Assembly: GCF_004116955.1 (NCBI RefSeq)
Contig: NZ_CP026362.1
Span: forward strand, 784,501 to 848,500
Reading direction: 5' to 3'
Source of the DNA: Bacillus vallismortis
Lineage (GTDB): Bacteria > Bacillota > Bacilli > Bacillales > Bacillaceae
DNA: 64,000 nucleotides
Shown here: in pieces, positions 32,877 to 38,656 of the stretch
Layout of the letters: the number at the start of each line of letters is the position of its first letter
How positions within the stretch are numbered: the stretch's first letter is position 1
Notes under the pieces: model-generated
Seen by the model: only the letters and a program-made list of their open reading frames with translations
Databases searched by the model: none
Told to the model about the DNA's origin: nothing
Position numbers and translations under genes: made by a program

Positions 32877-34061
32877 ATGATGAGTGAAGGTATAGTTGAT
32901 GTTAGAAATCATTTAAAGCGTATAATTGAGTCTTCGGATGAAAAACAGAAAGAGATTGCCGATAAAATTGGGATTAGTGCTGCCCACTTAAGCAAGTTTT
33001 TGAATGGGCAAGAAATTTCACTTTGGATGGTGTTGGAGATAGTGCGTTATCTTGATAAGGATAACGAGGTCGATATCATGCGCCAATGCTGTCTTGAGGC
33101 GACTAAGAAGAATATAAAAACTGCTTTTGAATATGCTCATTCAAAAAGTTTGGACTCAGTCACTTGTATGTTGCTTAACAAAACATTGGACGGAAATAAC
33201 AGAGAGTTAAAGGAATGGGCAATAGTCTATCAGTGGCAACTATGGTCAAAACACAATCGTGTTTATAGTGAAGTTGATTATCTTGAAATGTTGAAAGAGC
33301 TGCAACCTAATTCTGATGACTTAAAAACACTTTTGCAAATTCTTGAGATGCTTTGTTTTTATTATAGTGAGAAGTATGACTTGTCTCTGCACTACATAAG
33401 AAAAATTCACAATATGCTTCCTGAAATGAAAGATCCGTTTATTAAAAAAGCATTTTTAAGCCGCACAGATGAAGCACTCGCCAATATGTATCTTAAGTTT
33501 GAAAATGAAATAGATAAATCCAGAAGGATTGCTGAAAAGCTTATCGAAAGAAATTTTAGTGTTAATTCTGTGACTAATGGATATTTTATATTGGGTTTAT
33601 CTTATTTATTTGAATCATACGAGCAAACATCAAACTTTCTCAATAAAGGAATTCAGTTAAATAACACGAAAGAAAGATATTTTGTAGCAAATGACTTACG
33701 TGAACAATTAGCGATAACAAACCTATTCTGGAACAGACCCGTACCGGAAGAATATATAGTGACTGATTTTATTAAATCTGTTGTCAATAAAGCTAATTTG
33801 AAATATTTTTATGATGACAAGTATTATTCAGCCTTAGCTTTTTATTTTGACGGGAGAAGAGAAAAGAATCAGGAGAAACTGCTGTTATCGTTACATGTTT
33901 TTGGCGAAAAGAAAGATTACTTTAGAGCAAATCTACCAAAAATGGAGTTGCTAAAATTAGGAGTTGATTATAATATATTAAAAAGGGAGGTGAAAATTGG
34001 TGAAAAAGACAATTATAGGAGTTTTGATTACTTTAGCAATAGCACTAGCATTTGTTTTTAG
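32877..34061 (+). CDS. aimR: AimR-type arbitrium receptor, transcriptional regulator
   Basis: AimR senses the arbitrium peptide and controls lysis-lysogeny. The 394-aa protein has an N-terminal XRE-type HTH (KQKEIADKIGISAAHLSKFLNG, about residues 20-42) and then a TPR-like solenoid. The C-terminal part (ALAFYFDGRREKNQEKLLLS...LPKMELLKLG) resembles, from memory, the end of SPbeta AimR (YYLKGRLEQNK...LPLLELQKMG). The HTH and absence of a Spo0F-phosphatase-type helical bundle separate it from Rap. Start choice (32877 or 32880) is uncertain; GGTGAT is the only upstream signal. It overlaps aimP, as in other arbitrium loci. Confidence 0.85.
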   Translation: MMSEGIVDVRNHLKRIIESSDEKQKEIADKIGISAAHLSKFLNGQEISLWMVLEIVRYLDKDNEVDIMRQCCLEATKKNIKTAFEYAHSKSLDSVTCMLLNKTLDGNNRELKEWAIVYQWQLWSKHNRVYSEVDYLEMLKELQPNSDDLKTLLQILEMLCFYYSEKYDLSLHYIRKIHNMLPEMKDPFIKKAFLSRTDEALANMYLKFENEIDKSRRIAEKLIERNFSVNSVTNGYFILGLSYLFESYEQTSNFLNKGIQLNNTKERYFVANDLREQLAITNLFWNRPVPEEYIVTDFIKSVVNKANLKYFYDDKYYSALAFYFDGRREKNQEKLLLSLHVFGEKKDYFRANLPKMELLKLGVDYNILKREVKIGEKDNYRSFDYFSNSTSICF

Positions 34062-34230
34062 TGCAAATAGTACGGATGCTCCGGGTTCAAAGAGCAATAT
34101 AGTCGTTCCATCAACAGAAACTAAACAACTGGCTGATCCTCCAGTTGGCATGAGCTTTAAATTAAAAAGAGAAACACCGACACAAATACCAACACCACAA
34201 CCAAAAGAAGAAAAAGCTATATTTTATTAA
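34000..34230 (+). CDS. aimP: AimP-type arbitrium signal peptide precursor
   Basis: A 76-aa secreted precursor overlaps the end of aimR by 62 bp. GGGAGGTGA precedes GTG 34000 (TTG 33997 is an alternative). It has a signal sequence (KKTIIGVLITLAIALAFVFS) and then a low-complexity exported part. Residues 46-51 (34135-34152) read DPPVGM, which I recall as the arbitrium hexapeptide of phage phi105. Unlike SPbeta and phi3T AimP, the hexapeptide is followed by 25 more residues (SFKLKRETPTQ...), so release needs cuts on both sides. After export it would re-enter through Opp and bind AimR. Confidence 0.8.
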   Translation: MKKTIIGVLITLAIALAFVFSANSTDAPGSKSNIVVPSTETKQLADPPVGMSFKLKRETPTQIPTPQPKEEKAIFY

Positions 34231-34268
34231 AAAGACGCTGCCATATACATAGGCAACGTCTTTCGTGT
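34231..34268. terminator. Bidirectional terminator after aimP
   Basis: AAAGACGCTGCC and GGCAACGTCTTT form a stem with an 8-nt loop. T-rich tracts lie on both sides (GTTTTT on plus, CTTTTTAAT on minus). It should end aimR-aimP transcripts and also leftward repressor transcripts. Confidence 0.75.
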
Positions 34269-34276
34269 TTTTAAAG

Positions 34277-34317
34277 AGGATTTCCTATTTTGACAAAATG
34301 AGAAAATAGGAAATCCT
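34277..34317. promoter_or_regulatory. Large perfect dyad, candidate AimR operator
   Basis: AGGATTTCCTATTTT (34277-34291) and AAAATAGGAAATCCT (34303-34317) are perfect inverted repeats with an 11-nt centre. No T-run follows, so it is not a terminator. Its centre lies about 65 bp before the predicted start of the mini-ORF transcript, a typical activator position. Confidence 0.55.
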
Positions 34318-34327
34318 TCTCAACATA

Positions 34328-34371
34328 TTTATTTTATAAGTGTATTCGATTATAATTAGAACGAACGTTCG
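34328..34371 (+). promoter_or_regulatory. Promoter of the mini-ORF with LexA-like box
   Basis: A perfect TATAAT (34351-34356) has a poor -35 (TTTATT, 34328-34333; 17-bp spacer), as expected for an activator-dependent promoter. AGAACGAACGTTCG at 34358-34371 contains GAAC-N4-GTTC, the core of the B. subtilis LexA box, over the expected start point. A 12-bp palindrome ACGAACGTTCGT overlaps it. Confidence 0.6.
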
Positions 34372-34390
34372 TATAAGGGGTTAGTGAAAA

Positions 34391-34468
34391 ATGAAAAAAG
34401 ATGTTTCACTTGATGAACTACTGGAGAAAATTAAACAGCTGGCTGAAGATGAATCAATCGATATCTGA
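34391..34468 (+). CDS. 25-codon ORF, candidate AimX
   Basis: A short ORF ([14 protein letters not shown]...DESIDI) begins 10 bp after AAGGGG, downstream of the promoter at 34351. Its last 15 bp overlap, tail to tail, the end of the repressor gene on the other strand. The position (after the aimP terminator, before the repressor) is that of aimX in arbitrium phages. It could act as a small acidic amphipathic peptide, as RNA, or by antisense transcription. I infer the role only from position; no homology was tested. Confidence 0.55.
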   Translation: MKKDVSLDELLEKIKQLAEDESIDI

Positions 34469-34843
34469 ACTACCCTTTGATTTTCTATACGCTTTTAAGA
34501 CTTCTAACATCACATTAATTTCATCATCAGAAACCTCTTTGCCTTCCATAGTTAGGTTATATTTCTTTCTAAGGTTTTCTATAGACAAGTCACGCTCGAA
34601 AGTAATTTCTCTTTCAGCTTCCGAGAATTGATCCAAGTTGTCAAGATCAGTAAAAAAGTAAGAACGATCAACAGAAAAAAATTCGGCAATCTTATCTATT
34701 GTTTTAACAGATGGATATTGCGTACCTTTTTCTAACTTAGATAAATAACCTCGTGATATTCCTATGCCTTCAGCTGCTTGAACTAAACCATAACCTTTTT
34801 CTTCACGTAATTTTTTTATATTGGCACCTATATTCTTATTCAA
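34454..34843 (-). CDS. XRE-family phage repressor (immunity repressor)
   Basis: A 129-aa repressor with an N-terminal XRE HTH ([22 protein letters not shown], about residues 18-39) and a short C-terminal helical part ([25 protein letters not shown]). There is no S24/LexA-type peptidase domain, so RecA-stimulated self-cleavage is not expected. Layout and C-terminal motif resemble, from memory, the phi105 repressor, though the HTH differs, suggesting another immunity type. It starts at TTG with GGTGAT upstream. It is divergent from the Cro-like gene across an operator region. Confidence 0.85.
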   Translation of the reverse strand: MNKNIGANIKKLREEKGYGLVQAAEGIGISRGYLSKLEKGTQYPSVKTIDKIAEFFSVDRSYFFTDLDNLDQFSEAEREITFERDLSIENLRKKYNLTMEGKEVSDDEINVMLEVLKAYRKSKGSSDID

Positions 34844-34900
34844 ATAATCACCTTATTTCGCCATTTAAAAGTTTTTTATGTGTAAAATATCTAATTAGTT

Positions 34901-35000
34901 TTATCACCTGTATTATAGACATTATAACACCTGTGTTGACAAATAGTATACAAATTATCGTAAGAGAGGGGTTGTCAATTCCAAGATAAGGTGTTATAGT
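34901..35000. promoter_or_regulatory. Repressor/Cro operator region with divergent promoters
   Basis: A rightward promoter has TTGTCA (34972-34977), a 17-bp spacer and TATAGT (34995-35000). A leftward extended -10, TGTTATAAT on the minus strand, lies at about 34923-34931. Related motifs overlap both: TTATCACCTG (34901-34910), TTATAACACCTG (34922-34933) and its inverse AGGTGTTATAG (34989-34999). They are probable operators letting the repressor hold its own and the early promoter. Confidence 0.65.
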
Positions 35001-35006
35001 TTTCTT

Positions 35007-35025
35007 AGTTTCCACACAGGAAACT
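35007..35025. promoter_or_regulatory. 19-bp dyad operator, copy 1
   Basis: AGTTTCC-N5-GGAAACT is a perfect dyad at the start point of the rightward promoter, 19 bp before the Cro-like gene. A near-identical copy in opposite orientation flanks the gene's other end (35247). Confidence 0.6.
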
Positions 35026-35043
35026 GATGAGAGAGGTGAATAA

Positions 35044-35241
35044 ATGAATATCTCGAAATTCAGAAACAGAGTCAAAGCAATTCGAACGCAAAAAGGGCAG
35101 ACACTCAGAGAGTTTGCAGGGTCACTTGGATTTTCAGCATCATATATTTCGAAGATTGAAAACGGGAAAGTAAACCCAAGTATTACAAGTATAGAAAAAA
35201 TAGCCCGCAAATTAAATATTCCAATGAGTCATTTTTTTTAA
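35044..35241 (+). CDS. Cro-like XRE transcriptional regulator
   Basis: A 65-aa stand-alone HTH_3 protein (TLREFAGSLGFSASYISKIENG, about residues 20-41). GAGAGAGGTG precedes the ATG. As the first gene after the rightward promoter it has the position of a Cro-type antirepressor regulator. Paired 19-bp dyads at both ends of the gene suggest it binds its own DNA. Without further domains its target choice is inferred only from position. Confidence 0.85.
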   Translation: MNISKFRNRVKAIRTQKGQTLREFAGSLGFSASYISKIENGKVNPSITSIEKIARKLNIPMSHFF

Positions 35242-35246
35242 CATTT

Positions 35247-35265
35247 AGTTTCCTGTGAGGAAATA
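35247..35265. promoter_or_regulatory. 19-bp dyad operator, copy 2
   Basis: AGTTTCCTGTGAGGAAATA matches the reverse complement of copy 1 (AGTTTCCTGTGTGGAAACT) at 16 of 19 positions. It lies between the Cro-like gene and the next early gene. Confidence 0.6.
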
Positions 35266-35286
35266 AAAAATACTTGGAGGAACAAT

Positions 35287-35616
35287 ATGAAAATTGAACT
35301 CGAACAATCAGATATCGAAAGAATTACAAATGATGTAATTGCAAATGTGAGTGCGGCTTTGATTCCTAAAATTCAAGAAATGATTTCGGTTTTGTCCTCT
35401 CAAGATCAACTTCTGACTAAAAAAGAAGTGTATGAGGGGATCTTGAAATGCACAGCCAGAACAGCAGAAGAATTATATTTTAGTCAGCCAGATTTTCCGG
35501 TATTTGAGCTGCCAGGGCGGCCCGGTTCAGGAAAAACACAACAGAGGTTTTCGCGGCGTGCAGTCGAGGCGTGGATTGCTCAAAAAAATTGCACTAGAGC
35601 GGAAAGGATTGGATGA
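35287..35616 (+). CDS. Early phage HTH protein (DUF771/excisionase-like)
   Basis: A 109-aa protein with an N-terminal helical region and a C-terminal part (LTKKEVYEGILKCTARTAEELY...RFSRRAVEAWIAQK) that looks like the MerR-type or excisionase-type winged helix of DUF771 proteins. Such proteins are common early genes in Bacillus phages. TTGGAGGAACAAT precedes the ATG. It might serve as excisionase for the integrase or as an early regulator; sequence alone cannot tell. Confidence 0.7.
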   Translation: MKIELEQSDIERITNDVIANVSAALIPKIQEMISVLSSQDQLLTKKEVYEGILKCTARTAEELYFSQPDFPVFELPGRPGSGKTQQRFSRRAVEAWIAQKNCTRAERIG

Positions 35617-35617
35617 A

Positions 35618-35836
35618 ATGTTCTTAGTAAGTCATGTTTGGCAAAATAACAAATTTCATTTAGTGATCAGTGAATCTGAGTCAACTCATCAAAAAGCTTT
35701 GGATAAAATTCTTTCTCAAGACGGAAAGGTTATCCGAAGTGAAAGAGCTGACAATCTATTGGGAACAGTCATCGTTAACGGAAAGAGATCGCCCTGGCCT
35801 TTAACTAAGTCGGAAAGGATTGAACAAAATGTCTGA
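35618..35836 (+). CDS. Small early phage protein
   Basis: A 72-aa protein of unknown function starting at ATG 35618, 1 bp after the previous stop; GGAAAGGATTGG provides the ribosome site. It begins with a beta-like stretch (MFLVSHVWQNNKFHLVIS) and has a basic middle (KVIRSERADNLLG). It overlaps the start of the replication gene by 8 bp, suggesting translational coupling. The longer open frame from 35504 runs over the previous gene and is rejected. Confidence 0.6.
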   Translation: MFLVSHVWQNNKFHLVISESESTHQKALDKILSQDGKVIRSERADNLLGTVIVNGKRSPWPLTKSERIEQNV

Positions 35837-36707
35837 GGTTAAGTGGATCAAGTTAAGCACTCAGATGTTTGAGGATGAAAAAATTAAGTTAATAGAGCAA
35901 ATGCCTGAATCAGATACGATTTTAATTATTTGGGTCAAATTACTTTCTCAAGCTGGGAAAACCAATGCTTCTGGATACATTTATTTAAGCGAAAACATAC
36001 CTTATACAGAAGAAATGCTTGCAGCTATTTTTGGACGTCCTTTGGGTACAGTAAGGCTTGCTCTGCAAACGTTTAGACAATTTGGAATGATTGACATTAC
36101 TGATGACAATTACATTTCAATTTCAAATTGGGAAAAGTATCAAAATCTTGACAGATTGGAAGAAATCAGGGAGCAAAACAGGATAAGAAAGCAGAGACAA
36201 AGGGATAAGCAAAAGCTTTTATCTGTGGATAAAAGTATGTCACGTGACGTCACGGAAAAAGTCACGCCGAGTCACGCAACAGATATAGATAAAGAATTAG
36301 ATATAGATAAAGAATTAGATAAAGATATATTGTCGGGTAAACCCGACGGCGCATCTTCTTCAAAAAAAGAAAAAGAAGAGATTCCATACAAACTGATCAT
36401 TGATCTATTGAATAAAGTAGCGGGTACACGATACCGGCATACTACACCTAAAACAAAAAAAGACATCAAGGCACGCTGGAACGAAGGTTTTCGCTTTGAA
36501 GATTTTAAACATGTCATTCTAGTAAAAACAGAGGAATGGCTCAATGATCCTGCTATGAATAGATTTTTACGTCCTGAAACATTGTTCGGTACAAAGTTCG
36601 AGTCTTATCTAAACCAAAAAGGAGGCTTATCACATGGAGGAAATCACAAGGGATCGGGCAGCCGCAGTCAAGGGCGAAGTATCTCGGAGGATGACATTCC
36701 TTACTGA
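35829..36707 (+). CDS. Phage replisome organizer / replication initiator
   Basis: A 292-aa phage replication initiator. The N-terminal winged-helix domain (VKWIKLSTQMFEDEKIKLIEQMPESD...SGYIYLSENIPYTEEMLA) is the Phage_rep_org_N type. A basic linker (EQNRIRKQRQRDKQK) and a low-complexity part (DIDKELDIDKELDKDI) follow. The C-terminal conserved phage domain (IIDLLNKVAGTRYR...RFEDFKHVILVKTEEWL...LRPETLFG) is the Phg_2220_C type. The linker DNA contains an iteron array, a likely origin. It is followed by a DnaC-like loader gene, the usual pairing. The TTG 9 bp upstream was rejected in favour of ATG 35829. Confidence 0.88.
   Translation: MSEVKWIKLSTQMFEDEKIKLIEQMPESDTILIIWVKLLSQAGKTNASGYIYLSENIPYTEEMLAAIFGRPLGTVRLALQTFRQFGMIDITDDNYISISNWEKYQNLDRLEEIREQNRIRKQRQRDKQKLLSVDKSMSRDVTEKVTPSHATDIDKELDIDKELDKDILSGKPDGASSSKKEKEEIPYKLIIDLLNKVAGTRYRHTTPKTKKDIKARWNEGFRFEDFKHVILVKTEEWLNDPAMNRFLRPETLFGTKFESYLNQKGGLSHGGNHKGSGSRSQGRSISEDDIPY
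36239..36347. other. Candidate phage replication origin inside the initiator gene
   Basis: Four copies of GTCACG lie at 36239, 36249, 36261 and 36271, spaced 10, 12 and 10 bp. Two exact 18-bp AT-rich tandem copies follow (36281-36298 and 36299-36316, AGATATAGATAAAGAATT) plus a degenerate third. A hairpin GTCGGGT/ACCCGAC (36332-36347) closes the region. Iterons plus an unwinding element within the initiator gene mimic lambda ori. Confidence 0.6.
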
Positions 36708-36728
36708 TGAGGACAGCAATCCTGTCTA
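36613..36728 (+). repeat. 116-bp direct repeat, copy 1 (initiator-loader junction)
   Basis: This copy matches 37429-37544 with about 9 mismatches (about 92 percent). It spans the last codons of the initiator gene and the first codons of a loader gene. The two copies flank about 700 bp of extra DNA. Confidence 0.9.
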
Positions 36729-36729
36729 G
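36634..36729 (+). pseudogene. Truncated 5' fragment of a DnaC-like loader gene
   Basis: ATG 36634 with AAAGGAGG upstream opens a frame reading MEEITRDRAAAVKGE..., nearly the start of the intact loader at 37450 (MEEITRKRAAAVKGE...). It ends at TAG after 31 residues, where homology to the loader stops. It is a leftover from insertion of the 700-bp segment, not a working gene. The fragment overlaps the initiator gene's end, as the intact junction would. Confidence 0.85.
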
Positions 36730-36776
36730 GTCATCGCATTCTGTATAAAACTGATATCACTTGAGAGGAGAAACAA

Positions 36777-37013
36777 ATGGACAAACAAAATAACTCAACC
36801 CCTGCGGCAACAGAGGTTGGTCAAAAGCTTTTCCACTCAGTCGGTATTGCTGGTTATGAAATTAAACAGCAAAGGATCAGTGCAAATCAAACTGATAATC
36901 TAACAAGTTCCTTAAAGGTTGAATTCTTATTCATTAGTCACAATTCAAATGTTGAAAAGTTCAATAGGTTTCTAAAAGACTTAAATAAATTTATTGATGA
37001 GCAAAACCAATAA
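36777..37013 (+). CDS. Hypothetical 78-aa protein in the inserted segment
   Basis: A 78-aa soluble protein with a clear ribosome site (GAGAGGAG). The start is polar (MDKQNNSTPAATE) and the rest looks like a small alpha-beta protein (GYEIKQQRISANQ...LKVEFLFISHNSN...FNRFLKDLNKFID). I do not recognise the family. It lies inside the 700-bp block flanked by the duplicated junction and is convergent with the DUF2513 gene, 2 bp from its end, so the two were probably acquired together. Confidence 0.6.
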   Translation: MDKQNNSTPAATEVGQKLFHSVGIAGYEIKQQRISANQTDNLTSSLKVEFLFISHNSNVEKFNRFLKDLNKFIDEQNQ

Positions 37014-37015
37014 AA

Positions 37016-37393
37016 TTATAGTCCGATTTTTGACTTAATAAACGCAGCAGCAACTTGAGACAAAGTTGGTAATGACACGCTAGCAAGTTTTGAAACCTTT
37101 TCTTTTGTGCTTTTCCAAATACCATCATCTCTAATATTGTCTAGAAATTCGTGACCAGAAAAAGAAATGGAAGATATACCGATGAATATTATCTTATCAT
37201 CTGCATATTGTTTTGATCCTATTAATAACTCAGCTTCAAGGAGTTTAAGAATACAATAAAGAGTTTGATCTTCTCCATAATTTTGAAAAGTCTCAAAGGA
37301 CTTGATTTGTTCTAAATAAATAGTGTCATTTAATCCGAGTTTTTTTTCGAATTCTAGCAATAATGATCGAACGCAATCATGATTTAGTTTCAT
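37016..37393 (-). CDS. DUF2513 protein in the inserted segment
   Basis: A 125-aa protein of the DUF2513 family, recognised from MKLNHDCVRSLLLEFE, the central SFSGHEFLDNIRDDGIWKSTKEK and the terminal AAAFIKSKIGL. The function of this phage and mobile-element family is unknown. It is read against the early genes. On the minus strand an extended -10 (TGGTATAAT) lies near 37424-37432, then a dyad (CCTATC-N5-GATAGG, 37404-37420), then a perfect AGGAGGTGA site. It can therefore be expressed in the lysogen and may be autoregulated. Confidence 0.8.
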   Translation of the reverse strand: MKLNHDCVRSLLLEFEKKLGLNDTIYLEQIKSFETFQNYGEDQTLYCILKLLEAELLIGSKQYADDKIIFIGISSISFSGHEFLDNIRDDGIWKSTKEKVSKLASVSLPTLSQVAAAFIKSKIGL

Positions 37394-37403
37394 AATTTCA
37401 CCT

Positions 37404-37420
37404 CCTATCTAAACGATAGG
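37404..37420. promoter_or_regulatory. Dyad between promoter and start of the DUF2513 gene
   Basis: CCTATCTAAACGATAGG is a 17-bp dyad just downstream of the minus-strand -10 and overlapping the ribosome site. It is a plausible operator. Confidence 0.5.
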
Positions 37421-37428
37421 AACATTAT

Positions 37429-37544
37429 ACCAAAAAGGAGGCTTATCACATGGAGGAAATCACAAGGAAGCGGGCAGCCGCAGTCAAGGGCGAAATATCT
37501 CGGAGGATGACATTCCATACTGATGAAGCTGGAAATCCTGTCTA
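37429..37544 (+). repeat. 116-bp direct repeat, copy 2 (initiator-loader junction)
   Basis: The partner of 36613-36728. It contains the ribosome site and first 31 codons of the intact loader. The inserted segment's minus-strand promoter spans its left edge. Confidence 0.9.
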
Positions 37545-38337
37545 CTGCAATAAACATACAAGAATTATCAGCAGCGAAGAAAAGCCTTATCCTGTTCAAC
37601 TGATGAAGCTGCATGACGGCTCAGTAAAATGCCCAATGTGCGAAAGGGAACAGCGCAATAAGGAGATCGAACAAGAAGCCGAGGCATGGCGCCGGCAGGT
37701 AGAGAGAAAGGTTCTTTCTACACATTCACTTATTGCTGATCCAACTCTTGTACAGGCAACATTTGAAACCTTTCACTGTTATAACAATGAGGATGCACAG
37801 AACAAACGCCGGATGTTTGAACTGGTTGATCAGATCAGAGCGGGCGTGGTCATGAACATATTTCTAACTGGCGAATCCAATGCCGGAAAGAGTCATCTGG
37901 CAATAGCAGCTCTGAAAGAACTGAACAAAAAGAGTTCAGAAGAGTATGCAAAATCAGCACTTTTCGTTAATAGTGACGCACTTATGCGGCGTATTAAAAG
38001 TTCTTTCAAAGATGATTCTGAAAAGCTTACGGAGTCCAAGGCAATCGAGCTGCTTACACGAGTCGATTACCTTGTCATTGATGACTTAGGGAGCGAAGTA
38101 GGCGACACAGATAATGAGAACAGGGCGGCGCCTGATTTCATCTCAAGAGTTTGGTATGGCGTCTCTACTGGCAGACAAGGCAAGGTGACGATAGTGACAA
38201 CAAATCTTACCGGCGTTGCTTTAGCAAAGCTTTATGACAGAAAGACCGTCAACCGCCTTACAGCCCATCTTGAACAGATTGATTTTGTCGAGAAACAAAA
38301 GGACAAAGGGCGTAAGAAACCAGCTCTGCTGAATTAA
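37450..38337 (+). CDS. DnaC/DnaI-like helicase loader ATPase
   Basis: A 295-aa AAA+ ATPase that loads the host replicative helicase onto phage DNA. A zinc-finger-like region comes first (CNKHTR...CPMCERE). Walker A is in LTGESNAGKSHLAIA (about residues 139-153), Walker B in DYLVIDDLGSEV and sensor I in VTIVTTNLTG. AAAGGAGGC precedes ATG 37450. Normally it would directly follow the initiator; here an insertion of about 700 bp lies between. Its expression still depends on the early promoter unless the insert adds one. Confidence 0.92.
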   Translation: MEEITRKRAAAVKGEISRRMTFHTDEAGNPVYCNKHTRIISSEEKPYPVQLMKLHDGSVKCPMCEREQRNKEIEQEAEAWRRQVERKVLSTHSLIADPTLVQATFETFHCYNNEDAQNKRRMFELVDQIRAGVVMNIFLTGESNAGKSHLAIAALKELNKKSSEEYAKSALFVNSDALMRRIKSSFKDDSEKLTESKAIELLTRVDYLVIDDLGSEVGDTDNENRAAPDFISRVWYGVSTGRQGKVTIVTTNLTGVALAKLYDRKTVNRLTAHLEQIDFVEKQKDKGRKKPALLN

Positions 38338-38351
38338 AGGGGGGGAAACAA

Positions 38352-38501
38352 GTGGTACAAGCAGTGATGCCCGGCGTTTGGGAGCTCAAGCCAGAACGGA
38401 AGCTTACTGACGCTGAACGCAAAAAAGAGATTAATAATCTTATTGCTCACATTGATCAGAAAATAGCAGACTATCAAAACTCTAGGAGGAATGTAGTGTG
38501 A
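38352..38501 (+). CDS. Small early phage protein (49 aa)
   Basis: A 49-aa charged protein beginning MVQAVMPGVWELKPERK with a helical, K- and E-rich remainder (LTDAERKKEINNLIAHIDQKI). The GTG start has AAAGGGGGGG upstream. Its end overlaps the next start (GTGTGA). I know no function; the tight coupling supports it being real. Confidence 0.6.
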   Translation: MVQAVMPGVWELKPERKLTDAERKKEINNLIAHIDQKIADYQNSRRNVV

Positions 38502-38656
38502 AACACGGTAAACGCCCAACACGCTCGCAAAAGGACATTATCAAGCAAAACGGTTTGAATCCAAATAACTGGCTGGTTTCTAAAAACCTGCAGCATGAGC
38601 AGAGATTGATCATTGTTCATCGGTATACCGGGACGGTAAGGAAGTGTTTGGCATGA
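38498..38656 (+). CDS. Small basic early phage protein (DUF6906-like)
   Basis: A 52-aa protein (KHGKRPTRSQKDIIKQNGLNP then NWLVSKNLQHEQRLIIVHRYTG) of a small family common in Bacillus phages; I believe it is DUF6906. TAGGAGG lies 9-15 bp upstream within the previous gene. GTG start overlaps the previous stop, and its own stop overlaps the next ATG. Function unknown; the basic start suggests nucleic acid contact. Confidence 0.65.
   Translation: MKHGKRPTRSQKDIIKQNGLNPNNWLVSKNLQHEQRLIIVHRYTGTVRKCLA

Noticed and set aside
32877..34230. Rap-Phr quorum-sensing pair
   Set aside because: Size and overlap with a secreted peptide gene fit Rap-Phr too. The N-terminal XRE HTH, the resemblance of the C-terminus to AimR and DPPVGM in the precursor fit arbitrium better.
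34277..34317. Terminator after aimP
   Set aside because: The stem is perfect but no T-run follows on either strand, and a proper terminator already lies at 34231-34268.
34454..34843. LexA-like self-cleaving repressor
   Set aside because: At 129 aa it has no room for an S24 peptidase domain, and no Ser-Lys catalytic motif is seen.
34848..35210. 120-aa minus-strand ORF with signal-like start
   Set aside because: It covers the operator region and the Cro-like gene antisense, lacks a ribosome site and reads as the shadow of a real gene.
36634..36729. Real 31-aa gene with a perfect ribosome site
   Set aside because: The ribosome site and codons are copied from the loader gene; homology stops at the TAG, so it is a truncated leftover.
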